NCBI RefSeq assembly: GCF_900156025.1
Contig: NZ_FTMO01000020.1
Coordinates: forward strand, 1-56,087
Length of the DNA stretch: 56,087 nt
Direction of reading: 5' to 3'
From: Allobosea sp. TND4EK4
GTDB taxonomy: Bacteria; Pseudomonadota; Alphaproteobacteria; Rhizobiales; Beijerinckiaceae
Shown here: piece after piece, positions 19,188 to 29,714 of the stretch
Position numbering within the stretch: the first letter of the stretch is position 1
Layout of the letters: the number at the start of each line of letters is the position of its first letter
The notes under the pieces: model-generated
What the model was told of the DNA's origin: nothing
Database searches by the model: none
The model's input: the letters and a program-made list of their open reading frames with translations, nothing else
Translations under genes and position numbers: made by a program

Positions 19188-20345
19188 TCAGGCGACCGCG
19201 GCGGTCGGCGCCGCCAGAGCCTCTCGGACCTGCGCGATGATATAGTCCTGCGTCTCCTGGTCGAGATAGGGGTGCATCGGCAGGGCGACGACCTCCTGCG
19301 CGGCGCGCTCGGAGATCGGCAGGCCGTTGCCGGCGACGGGGAAGTGCTTGTAGGCGGTCTGCTGGTGCAGCGGCTTGGGGTAATAGACCGTGGTCGGCAC
19401 GCCCTTGGCCTTCAGCGCTGCCTGGAAGGCGTCGCGGCGGTCGGCGGCGACGCGGATCGTGTACTGGGCCCAGGTCGAGACGCAATCTGCCATGACATGA
19501 GGCGTCACGACGACGTCCTTCAGTGCCGCGGTATAGCGCCGGGCCACGACCTGCCGCTTCTCGATCTCCTCGGCATAGACCTTGAGCTTCTCGATCAGGA
19601 CGGCCGCCTGGATGGTGTCGAGCCGCGAGTTCACGCCCACGCGGACATTGTCGTATTTGTAGGAACCCTTCCCGTGGAAGCGCAGGGAACGCAGCAAATC
19701 GGCCTGAGCATCGTCGTTCGTAAGGATCGCACCGCCGTCGCCGTAACAGCCGAGCGGCTTGGCGGGGAAAAAGCTGGTCGTGGCGAAATCGCCGATCGCG
19801 CCGGCGACGCGGTCCTTGTAGCGCGCGCCATAGCCCTGCGCCGAGTCGGCGATCAGGATCAGACCGTTCTGCTGGCAGAAGGCCTCGATCGGCTCGTAGT
19901 CGCAGGACTGTCCGAAGAGATCAACGCTGATCAAGGCGCGCGGCGAGAGCTTGTGCTGCCGCGCAGTATCCAGAGCCGCTGCAAGGCTTTTCGGATCGAG
20001 ATTATAGGTCGCCTCGTCGATCTCGGCGAAGACCGGCGTCGCGCCCATCCAGGCCACGACCTCGGCGGTCGCCGCGAAGGTGAAGCTCGGGCAGATCACG
20101 GCGTCGCCGGGCCCGATGCCCAGAGCCTCCAGGACGAGGATCAGCGCGTCAGTGCCATTGGCGACGCCGATGGCGTGCTTGGCACCGCAGAAATCCGCCA
20201 AACCCTTCTCGAACTGGCCGACCTGCTCCCCCAGAATGTAGTTGCCGTCGCGGACAACCTTGAGGATCGCGTCCTCCATGGCTTGCCCGATGTGACGGCG
20301 CTGGGCCTTGAGGTCGATGAACTCGATTGTCGGACGCTCGCTCAT
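19188..20345 (-). CDS. wbpE: WbpE-like PLP aminotransferase (DegT/DnrJ/EryC1/StrS family)
   Basis: This 385-residue aminotransferase has IEFIDLKAQ at the N-terminus, VANGTDALILVLEALGIGPG (61-80), Asp167 in IADSAQGYGARY (pyridine-nitrogen contact) and the PLP Lys196 in SFFPAKPLGCYGDGG. WbpE/WlbC transfers an amino group from glutamate to the 3-keto sugar made by WbpB, giving UDP-GlcNAc(3NH2)A. Its ATG overlaps the stop of wbpD (TGATG, one-base overlap), so the genes are coupled. This is the last step gene of the wbpA-B-D-E unit, although chemically it acts before WbpD. Start choice follows the overlap; an upstream extension lies inside wbpD. Confidence 0.9.
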   Translation of the reverse strand: MSERPTIEFIDLKAQRRHIGQAMEDAILKVVRDGNYILGEQVGQFEKGLADFCGAKHAIGVANGTDALILVLEALGIGPGDAVICPSFTFAATAEVVAWMGATPVFAEIDEATYNLDPKSLAAALDTARQHKLSPRALISVDLFGQSCDYEPIEAFCQQNGLILIADSAQGYGARYKDRVAGAIGDFATTSFFPAKPLGCYGDGGAILTNDDAQADLLRSLRFHGKGSYKYDNVRVGVNSRLDTIQAAVLIEKLKVYAEEIEKRQVVARRYTAALKDVVVTPHVMADCVSTWAQYTIRVAADRRDAFQAALKAKGVPTTVYYPKPLHQQTAYKHFPVAGNGLPISERAAQEVVALPMHPYLDQETQDYIIAQVREALAAPTAAVA

Positions 20346-20947
20346 CAGACGATCTCCTCGAGCTTGTCTGGCCCTGTTTCGCGGTAGCGACGCCCGGTTT
20401 CCGGGCAAACCAAGTCGGCCCCGAGCTTGGCGCCATTATGGCTCATCCAGCCGATCCGGCGGGCTGGAACGCCAGCCATCAGGGCAAAGTCCGGAACATC
20501 CTTGGCGACCACGGCGCCGGCGGCGATGAAGCAATAGGCGCCGAGCGTGTGCCCGCAGACAATGGTCGCGTTGGCGCCGATGCTGGCGCCGCGTTTGACC
20601 AGCGTGCGGCGGAACTCGGACTTGCGGTTCAGGAAGGCCCGCGGATTGTTGACGTTGGTAAAGACGCAGGATGGACCGCAGAACACGTCGTTTTCAAGCT
20701 CTACGCCATCATACAACGCGACATTGTTCTGGATCTTGCAGCCGTCGCCGATCGTGACCCGCGGCCCTGCCATCACGTTCTGGCCGAGTACGCAGTCGCG
20801 GCCGATTGTGGTCTGGCCCAGCACATGCACGAAATGCCAGATTTTGGTGCCGGCGCCGAGAGCCGCACCCTCGTCGACATAGGCGCTCTCATGGACGAGC
20901 GCGCCGGGAAAGCGCGGATCCTCCCGCATCTGCGATGCGCCGGCCAT
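20345..20947 (-). CDS. wbpD: WbpD-like UDP-sugar 3-N-acetyltransferase (left-handed beta-helix)
   Basis: This 200-residue hexapeptide-repeat acetyltransferase has imperfect [LIV]GxxxxI turns from about residue 18 to 165. It includes GTKIWHFVHV, LGQNVMAGPRVTIGDGCKIQ, FCGPSCVFTNVNNPR and the C-terminal FALMAGVPARRIGWMS. These match the WbpD/WlbB enzyme, which acetylates the 3-amino group of UDP-GlcNAc(3NH2)A with acetyl-CoA. It works as a trimer in the cytoplasm. It lies three bases from wbpB and overlaps wbpE. ATG 20947 is used, but Met7 could also serve as start. Confidence 0.92.
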   Translation of the reverse strand: MAGASQMREDPRFPGALVHESAYVDEGAALGAGTKIWHFVHVLGQTTIGRDCVLGQNVMAGPRVTIGDGCKIQNNVALYDGVELENDVFCGPSCVFTNVNNPRAFLNRKSEFRRTLVKRGASIGANATIVCGHTLGAYCFIAAGAVVAKDVPDFALMAGVPARRIGWMSHNGAKLGADLVCPETGRRYRETGPDKLEEIV

Positions 20948-20950
20948 GGC

Positions 20951-23283
<2,333 letters not shown>

Positions 23284-23411
23284 GGAGAACTTCCGCGAAA
23301 CGGGACTTCGGGTAATGAAGCGATCTGAAGTCGAGGCTTTGCTTCCAAGGTCCGGAGAAGTCAACCACCAGGCTGGCGACATCCGGATGCTTGCGGGCGC
23401 ATGCGGCTGTT

Positions 23412-24941
23412 TCAGAATTGAAAATACAGGAATTCGCTGGTGCTCATGAACAGCGTCAGGCTGAAAGCGACGGCCAGCCCCATCGCGGCCCCCCATGCCC
23501 AACCGGGTTGCCAGCGCAAGGACAGCAGGGGCAAGCCGGCCGCATCCTTGCCGTAGCGCTCCGGTTCGACGATCGCTTGACTGTTGGGCAGGAAGAAAAC
23601 GATCGCGAGCCCGCCGATATACAAGACGATGTCGTTCCAGAACGTGATGGCGCTGGGCAGCTTCGTCATCATCAGAAACAGGTCGATGTCGCTGAATGTG
23701 CGGGTGGGGAGCGTGCCGAGGCCGTGGAAGCCGGTCATCGCCTGCAGGATCAGCAGCGCGGTGGTCGCGTCCGGCGCGCGGAAGAAGACCCAGGCGACGA
23801 CCACGGCCAGGAATGTGATCAATGTCGCAACGGTTATCCGGATAGCGGGCGGTATGTGTTGAAGCGCCGAGGTCGGCTTTACATGCTGCCACGCGTGGTT
23901 GATGATCAGATAGAGTCCATGCAACCCGCCCCAGATGACGAAGGTCCAGCTCGCGCCGTGCCAGAGGCCGCCGAGCAGCATCGTGATCATCAGGTTGGCA
24001 TAGCGCCGTGCCGTGCCGCGCCGGTTTCCGCCCAGCGGGATGTAGAGATAGTCCCGCAGGAACTGCGACAGTGTCATGTGCCAGCGCCGCCAGAAATCGA
24101 TGATGTTGGCGGCGCGATAGGGCGAGTTGAAGTTCAGGGGCAGTCGCACGCCGAAGCAGAGCGACAGGCCGATCGCCATGTCGATATAGCCGGAGAAGTC
24201 GAAATAGAGCTGTAGCGTATAGGCGATCGCGCCTTTCCAGGCTGCGGCTGCCCCCAGTGTCGCTGCGCCGGCCGTGGCGAACGCCGCCGCCGCATCGGGG
24301 GCGAAGCTGTCGGCGAGTAGGCATTTCTTGAGCAGCCCGATGGTGAAATAGGCTGCGCCGATCGCGAAATTGGTGCTCCGTGGGACATAGGTCGCGGAAT
24401 CCGCGAATTGCGGCATCATCTGCTTGTGATGCAGGATCGGGCCGGCGATCAGATGCGGGAAATAGGTGACGAAGAGGACGTAGTTGATGAAGTTGAATTC
24501 CCTCGCCTTGCCCTGAGCGGTGTCGACGAGGAAGGCGATCTGGGTGAACGTGAAGAACGAGATGCCCAGCGGCAGGACGACGTTGACGGCGGCAAGCTGG
24601 ATGCCTGACAGGTCTCCGGCGATCCCGATGAAGAAATTGACGTATTTGAAATAGCCCAGCGCGGCGAGGTCACCGGCGATGGCGATCAGCAGTATGAACC
24701 GTTTCAGGCCGCCTTGCCGTGCTTCGGCCAAATGGTTCAGCAAGCAGCCTGCGCCGAAGTTCCAGATGATCGACAGGCACAGAACGGGCAAGAAGCGGGT
24801 ATCCCACCAGGCGTAGAAGCCGAGGGAGGCCAGGGCCAGCCAGCTCGCGGCGAAGCGCTGGCCGAGCCGCGCCAGCCCGAAATAGCCGGCAAGCGCGATG
24901 GGCAGGAAAACGAAGAGAAAAGGGTAGGAGTTGAACAGCAT
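23412..24941 (-). CDS. MBOAT family O-acyltransferase (AlgI-like)
   Basis: This 509-residue multi-pass membrane protein opens with the typical MLFNSYPFLFVFLPIALAGY. It has FDFSGYIDMAIGLSLCFG (248-265), FNSPYRAANIIDFWRRWH (271-288) and the catalytic His of GLWHGASW (His328), with a second His341. MBOAT proteins pass acetyl groups from cytoplasmic donors across the membrane to polysaccharides, usually with an SGNH/AlgJ-like partner. Such a partner is encoded at 26193. The ATG at 24941 gives the standard N-terminus; a 13-residue upstream extension is less likely. The gene is flanked by wbpA and the UDP-glucuronate epimerase on the same strand. Confidence 0.92.
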   Translation of the reverse strand: MLFNSYPFLFVFLPIALAGYFGLARLGQRFAASWLALASLGFYAWWDTRFLPVLCLSIIWNFGAGCLLNHLAEARQGGLKRFILLIAIAGDLAALGYFKYVNFFIGIAGDLSGIQLAAVNVVLPLGISFFTFTQIAFLVDTAQGKAREFNFINYVLFVTYFPHLIAGPILHHKQMMPQFADSATYVPRSTNFAIGAAYFTIGLLKKCLLADSFAPDAAAAFATAGAATLGAAAAWKGAIAYTLQLYFDFSGYIDMAIGLSLCFGVRLPLNFNSPYRAANIIDFWRRWHMTLSQFLRDYLYIPLGGNRRGTARRYANLMITMLLGGLWHGASWTFVIWGGLHGLYLIINHAWQHVKPTSALQHIPPAIRITVATLITFLAVVVAWVFFRAPDATTALLILQAMTGFHGLGTLPTRTFSDIDLFLMMTKLPSAITFWNDIVLYIGGLAIVFFLPNSQAIVEPERYGKDAAGLPLLSLRWQPGWAWGAAMGLAVAFSLTLFMSTSEFLYFQF

Positions 24942-25022
24942 CGAGCGAACTCGGAGGGGACGATCCCGAACTGATGACAAGGGCGGCGGCCTGCTTCGCC
25001 CTCCGCCCCGTCGGTTGCCAAG

Positions 25023-26045
25023 CTACGCCGCGTGATACTCCTTGAACCACGCGATGAAGCGGCCGATGCCGTCCTCGATCGTGGTTTCAGGGCGGAAGCC
25101 GACCGCTGCCTCGAGATCGGCGACATCGGCATAGGTCGCCGGCACGTCGCCCGGCTGCATCGGCAAGAACTCCTTGACGGCCTTCTTGCCGAGCGAGCGC
25201 TCGATCTGCTCGACGACGTACATGAGTTCGACGGGACTGGAATTCCCGATATTGAAGACGCGCCAGGGTGCATAGCTCGTCGCCGGATCGGGGCTGTCGC
25301 CCGACCAGGCCGGGTTGCCGGCCGGGGCCTGCGGCACCAGCCGGACGATCGCTTCGACGATATCGTCGACATAGGTGAAGTCGCGCCGCATCTGGCCGTT
25401 GTTGAACAGCCTGATCGGCTGGTCGGCGAGGATGGCCTTGGCAAAGAGCCACATCGCCATGTCCGGGCGTCCCCACGGACCGTAGACGGTGAAGAAGCGC
25501 AGTCCCGTCGAGGGAAGCTTGAACAGATGCGCATAGGTATGCGCCATCAGCTCGTTGGCCTTCTTGGTCGCGGCGTAGAGGCTGATCGGATGATCGACCG
25601 AGGCAGAGGTGCTGAAGGGCAGCTTCGTGTTCGCGCCATAGACCGAGGAGGACGAGGCGTAGATCAGGTGCTCGCAGCCATTGTGCCGGCAGCCTTCCAG
25701 GATGTTCTCGAAGCCCCGGATGTTGGAGTCGATATAGACGTCCGGATGGCTCAGCGAGTAGCGCACGCCCGCCTGCGCTGCGAGGTGGACGACGCGCGCG
25801 AAGCGTTCCCGCTCGAGCAGGCCGGCGATGCCCGCCCTGTCGGCGAGATCGAGCCGCTCGAACCGGAAGCCGGCCTGCTGCTGGAGGATCGCGAGACGGC
25901 CCTCCTTGATCCGGGTGTCGTAATAGTCGTTGACATTGTCGAGGCCGACGACCGACCAGCCCGCCGTCAGAAGACGCTTGGCGACATGGAAGCCGATGAA
26001 TCCGGCGCAGCCCGTGACGAGAATCTTGTTTAGCATGAGGTTCAT
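25023..26045 (-). CDS. lpsL: UDP-glucuronate 4-epimerase-like SDR enzyme
   Basis: This is a 340-residue extended SDR. TGCAGFIG (11-18) binds NAD, NVNDYYDTRIKEGRL (38-52) is a signature of UDP-glucuronate 4-epimerases, SSSSVYG (131-137) holds the catalytic Ser, and Tyr157/Lys161 are in SLYAATKK. FFTVYGPWGRPDMA follows. It would convert UDP-GlcA to UDP-GalA for lipopolysaccharide or capsule. ATG 26045 and ATG 26036 are both possible starts, and neither has a strong ribosome site. It diverges from the SGNH gene across 147 bases. Confidence 0.88.
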   Translation of the reverse strand: MNLMLNKILVTGCAGFIGFHVAKRLLTAGWSVVGLDNVNDYYDTRIKEGRLAILQQQAGFRFERLDLADRAGIAGLLERERFARVVHLAAQAGVRYSLSHPDVYIDSNIRGFENILEGCRHNGCEHLIYASSSSVYGANTKLPFSTSASVDHPISLYAATKKANELMAHTYAHLFKLPSTGLRFFTVYGPWGRPDMAMWLFAKAILADQPIRLFNNGQMRRDFTYVDDIVEAIVRLVPQAPAGNPAWSGDSPDPATSYAPWRVFNIGNSSPVELMYVVEQIERSLGKKAVKEFLPMQPGDVPATYADVADLEAAVGFRPETTIEDGIGRFIAWFKEYHAA

Positions 26046-26192
26046 CTGTGAGAATTTGCCAGCGGGGTCAAGCCGTTCCCTTGGCTTGCACGAATTGAAA
26101 TCTTGCTGTTGCAACGTCGCGTGAATCCGTCGATGTCGGATTGAGTCTTGCCTGGCCGTCATCCGCGCGGGCCGCTATTGAGGATCGTCTCC

Positions 26193-27290
26193 ATGAACGA
26201 TGAGGTGGCCGGCCGGTCTCGGAAGTTCCTCGTCGCTTTCCTGGCGGTTCTCGCATTGTCGGCGGCCGTGATGGCAACGTTCAACTACGTCATTGATCCG
26301 TTCCAGTACTATCGCGCCGCAACTCTGTACAAGCCGGTCCTCTGGGGCGGGATGCAGCGCTACCAGAGCGCAGGTCTCGCCCGTAATTTTGCCGAAGACA
26401 CCGTCGTCGTTGGGTCTTCGGTCACAGAGAATTTCCTGCCGCGCGACATTCGCGCCCTGTGGGGAAAGCCCGCAACCAAGCTCTCGGTCTCGGGGTCGAC
26501 GGCGCATGAGCAATTTCTCGTTCTGCGGACGGCGCTCGAGAGCGGGCGTGTCAGGAACGTGTTTTGGGGGATCGATACGGGCGCCTTCTACCTCGCGCCT
26601 GCCGCAGTTCGCGACGATCAGGCGCCGTTTCCCTGGCACATGTATCGCAATATCCCGATTCCCAATATCGAATACCTGCTCGCTCTCGGCACGTCCCGCC
26701 TCTCGATCGCCGCCCTGAAAGGCTATGGCGAGACGGATTTCGATGCTTACCATGCCTGGTACGACAAGTTCGAGTTTGGGTCTGCCGTCACGGTCAAGGC
26801 CTGGGGCGGGACTTGCGACAGTTTCAAGGAGAAGTATGCGGGCGCTCAAAGTCCTTTGGCGGCGGCTCTCGTCGAGAAGCGCGAGCAGTCGATCCGGCAG
26901 AACCTCGTCGAGCTGATCCGAACCTATCCCGAGGTGAGGTTCCATCTTTTCCTGCCGCCTCTGGCGACACTGATCTATATCCCCGGCGCTACGCGCTTCC
27001 TGCCGGTCCATCTGCCTTTCCGGGAGCGGCTGGCGGAAGAGGTGCTCGGCTTCCAGAATGTCTCGCTTTTCGATTTCCAGGCAGACAGGTCGATCTCCGA
27101 TGATCTGTCGCGGTACAAGGACCCCTTGCATTTCGATCTGGCGACGACACGCCAGATCATAGCCTCGATACGGGATGGCCAGCACCGGGTCAGGTCGGTC
27201 GCCGATATGGCCGCCAACAATCGAAAGCTGGTCGATGTCGTCAATGCCTATGATTTGTGTGCGGATGGAAAGGCCTTGCCGAAGTCCTGA
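26193..27290 (+). CDS. SGNH/AlgJ-like O-acetylation protein, membrane anchored
   Basis: This 365-residue protein has one N-terminal hydrophobic segment (about 11-31) and a periplasmic domain. VVVGSSVTENF (71-81) gives the block-I Ser of SGNH/GDSL folds. KDPLHFD, with Asp310 and His313 three residues apart, fits the block-V DxxH pair. Together these suggest an acetyltransferase or esterase working with the MBOAT protein at 23412-24941, as AlgJ/AlgX or PatB do. It is not a close match to any named protein that I recognise. ATG 26193 is preferred over an in-frame start 45 bases upstream. Confidence 0.68.
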   Translation: MNDEVAGRSRKFLVAFLAVLALSAAVMATFNYVIDPFQYYRAATLYKPVLWGGMQRYQSAGLARNFAEDTVVVGSSVTENFLPRDIRALWGKPATKLSVSGSTAHEQFLVLRTALESGRVRNVFWGIDTGAFYLAPAAVRDDQAPFPWHMYRNIPIPNIEYLLALGTSRLSIAALKGYGETDFDAYHAWYDKFEFGSAVTVKAWGGTCDSFKEKYAGAQSPLAAALVEKREQSIRQNLVELIRTYPEVRFHLFLPPLATLIYIPGATRFLPVHLPFRERLAEEVLGFQNVSLFDFQADRSISDDLSRYKDPLHFDLATTRQIIASIRDGQHRVRSVADMAANNRKLVDVVNAYDLCADGKALPKS

Positions 27291-28171
27291 TGGAATCGCG
27301 AGTGCTGTCTTGCCCGGGAGGCGTCTTTTGCGCGAAAAACGACGCGCCGCAATCGCGACAGCCAGTTGGCAGGGGCTCGATGGGTTTTCGCAACATCAAC
27401 GCCCGCGGACGGGGGGTGTGCTTGAGGAGGCTCTCGCCCCGATTGATCTGCGCTATGCGCCTGGTGTCGATGTCAACGCCGATCACGGAGAAGTTGGGTT
27501 GCAGGTGATCAGAGCCAGCGGGATGCTGAAATAGCCAAGCCGATGATGCCGACCCGGTACTGCCTGTCAGCGATGCGAGAGAGAAGATCGGTCAGAGCCT
27601 GGTTCGAGACGGTCAGGCAGAGGCCAGCTACGAGGGGCACGAACGGCATTCCCTTAGTGCGCACGAAGCGGTCCTCGAGAGCGGACGATGACGCTGATTT
27701 GGAACGATGGCGCCCTTGCTCGGCATCAAATGCTCCATCAAGGCAAGCTGGGAATGCCCCCCAAAGCGGATATACCATCCGTGTTCCATCACCTTGCCGG
27801 AGGGCCTGAAGCCATGGGCCCATGCGCTGGCATAAAGCGGCGACGTATCGACAGGCGTCCTGTCGCAGCCGAAGATCAAGCCCCCCGCAGCGGGGCTGGC
27901 TCAACAGTCCGATTCATGACTTGGTTTTATATCCGGGCAAGGCCTTCTCCAAGCCGGTGAGCTACTGTTCTGGCAGGTGATCGGAAGCCGCTGGGGTGCA
28001 CGATGACATTTGCCGGCTCCACTTCGTCGCCATGCGGGAATCGCCTCAGTGTGACGTGAAAAAAGTCAGCCTCCCTGACGATCGGCCGGTGGTACCTTGC
28101 CTTCGCAGTCGCAGATGCGACTGGCCGGTGTCGTATCCGGCAATGCCGGGACGGAATGAAAGCCGCAGGAG
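27291..28171. other. 881-base degraded intergenic segment
   Basis: No intact gene is visible. It holds the frameshifted wbpA fragment (27396-27606). Just upstream of that on the minus strand (about 27640-27870) there is a frame of roughly 75 residues containing FGCDRTPVDTSPLYA and KVMEHGWYIRFGGHSQLALM. This looks protein-like but is unrecognised and lacks a clean start and end. The remainder (27900-28171) should contain the promoter of the amidohydrolase gene. The segment separates the polysaccharide locus from the catabolic island. Confidence 0.6.
27396..27606 (-). pseudogene. decayed N-terminal copy of wbpA
   Basis: Reading leftwards, the sequence encodes ALTDLLSRIADRQYRVGIIG, matching WbpA residues 11-30. 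Then, after one frame change, it gives IPLALITC (36-43). After another it gives FSVIGVDIDTRRIAQINRGE followed by SLLK (47-70). At least two frameshifts and a loss of a few bases separate the blocks, and the rest of the roughly 450-residue enzyme is missing. It is clearly a pseudogene and differs enough from the intact wbpA 4 kb away to be an old or independent copy. Confidence 0.82.
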
Positions 28172-29590
28172 ATGATGGTGCAGAATACCGAGGAAATCTG
28201 GTCGATCGTCGATGGCAAGCAGGACGCATATATCGCGCTGAGCGACCGCGTCTTCGAGATGCCGGAACTCAATTACCGCGAGGTGAAGTCGGCGGCGGCC
28301 CATGCCGAGCAGCTCGCCCGGGAGGGCTTTCGCGTCGAGACCGGCATCGCCGGATTGCCCACCGCGGTGATGGGCGAGGCGGGCGAGGGCGGGCCGGTCA
28401 TCGCCATCCTCGGCGAGTATGATGCGCTCCCCGAATTGTCCCAGGCGCCCGGCGTCTCCGAGCATCAGCCGCTTCCGAATCAGCCCGCCGGCCATGGCTG
28501 CGGGCACAATCTGCTCGGCGCCGGGGCCATGCTGGCGGCGGCCGCGGTCAAGGATTATCTGGTCCGGCACGGGCTGAAGGGGCGCGTCCGCTACTATGGC
28601 TGCCCGGCCGAGGAGGGCGGGGCGGGCAAGGCTTTCATGGTCAAGGACGGCGCCTTCAAGGACGTCGATGTCGCGATCTCCTGGCACCCGGCCGCTTTCG
28701 CCGCCGTCACCGCGCCGGTCGCGCTCGCCAACACCACCATCGATTTCGAATTCTCCGGCAAGGCCTCGCATGCGGCGGCCGCGCCCCATCTCGGCCGGTC
28801 CGCGCTCGATGCCGCGGAACTGATGAATGTCGGCGTCAACTACATGCGCGAGCACATGCCTTCCGACGCCCGCATCCACTATGCCTATCTCGACGCCGGC
28901 GGCATCGCGCCGAACGTCGTGCAGGCCAAGGCCAAGCTGCGCTACGTCGTTCGCGCGATCGCGGTCTCGGAGGTGCACGAGCTGCTCGCCCGCGTCCGGA
29001 AGATCGCCGATGGCGCGGCGCTGATGACGGAGACGAGCGTCACCAGCGAGGTCGTCAGCGCCATGAGCAGCCTGCTGGGGAACACGCCCCTGGAGGATGC
29101 GATGCAGCGCAATCTGGATCGCCTGGGGCCGCCGCCCTTCGACGCGGAGGATGTCGCCTTCGCCCGGCGCATGCAGCAGACCGTGACGCCGGCGCATATC
29201 GAGACGGCCTTCCGCCGGGCCGGCCTGCCGGTCTCGGATTTCCCGCTCTGCGACAGGATCGGGCCCAAGGACGTGCCGGGGCCGACGATGATGGGCTCGA
29301 CCGATGTCGGCGACGTCTCCTGGGCCGTTCCCACGGTCCAGGCGCGCGGCGCGACCTATACGATCGGCACGCCCGGCCATTCCTGGCAGCTCACCGCCCA
29401 TGGCCAGTCGCCGCTGGCGCATAAGGGCATGGTCCATGTCGCCAAGGCCATGGCCGGCGTGGCGGTGGATGTGCTCTCCGAGCCGGAGCTGCTGCGGCAG
29501 ACCAGGGCCGATTTCGAGGAACGGCTGGCGAAGACGCCCTACAAGCCGCTCCTGCCGGACGACGCCAGGCCGCCCTTCCATCTCTTCTGA
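28172..29590 (+). CDS. M20 family amidohydrolase, AbgB/aminobenzoyl-glutamate hydrolase-like
   Basis: This 472-residue metal-dependent amidohydrolase has LGEYDALPEL (80-89, with Asp84), GHGCGHN (107-113), a general base in AEEGGAGK (146-153) and a later SWHPA. The long form with HGCGHN matches the AbgB group, which cleaves p-aminobenzoyl-glutamate and related N-acyl amino acids, rather than short hippurate hydrolases. AGGAG at 28167-28171 sits too close to the ATG at 28172. ATG 28175 or GTG 28178 has better spacing, so the true start may be slightly downstream. The gene heads the catabolic island and converges with the FAD oxidoreductase. Confidence 0.85.
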   Translation: MMVQNTEEIWSIVDGKQDAYIALSDRVFEMPELNYREVKSAAAHAEQLAREGFRVETGIAGLPTAVMGEAGEGGPVIAILGEYDALPELSQAPGVSEHQPLPNQPAGHGCGHNLLGAGAMLAAAAVKDYLVRHGLKGRVRYYGCPAEEGGAGKAFMVKDGAFKDVDVAISWHPAAFAAVTAPVALANTTIDFEFSGKASHAAAAPHLGRSALDAAELMNVGVNYMREHMPSDARIHYAYLDAGGIAPNVVQAKAKLRYVVRAIAVSEVHELLARVRKIADGAALMTETSVTSEVVSAMSSLLGNTPLEDAMQRNLDRLGPPPFDAEDVAFARRMQQTVTPAHIETAFRRAGLPVSDFPLCDRIGPKDVPGPTMMGSTDVGDVSWAVPTVQARGATYTIGTPGHSWQLTAHGQSPLAHKGMVHVAKAMAGVAVDVLSEPELLRQTRADFEERLAKTPYKPLLPDDARPPFHLF

Positions 29591-29714
29591 GCGGCGGCCA
29601 GCCCGGCCGGCCACCCGGTCGGGCTACGCCAATGCCGGCTTCCAGATGAGCACGTTCGCGGATCGTCGCACCGCCGAACACCGCGTCGATCTCCGAGCTG
29701 GTGGTGAATTGCGG

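Noticed and set aside
29591..29714. Short plus-strand frame ending ISELVVNCGYEAMY before a stop
   Set aside because: It is about 25 residues after an in-frame stop and matches no family that I know; it may be a relic but support is too thin.
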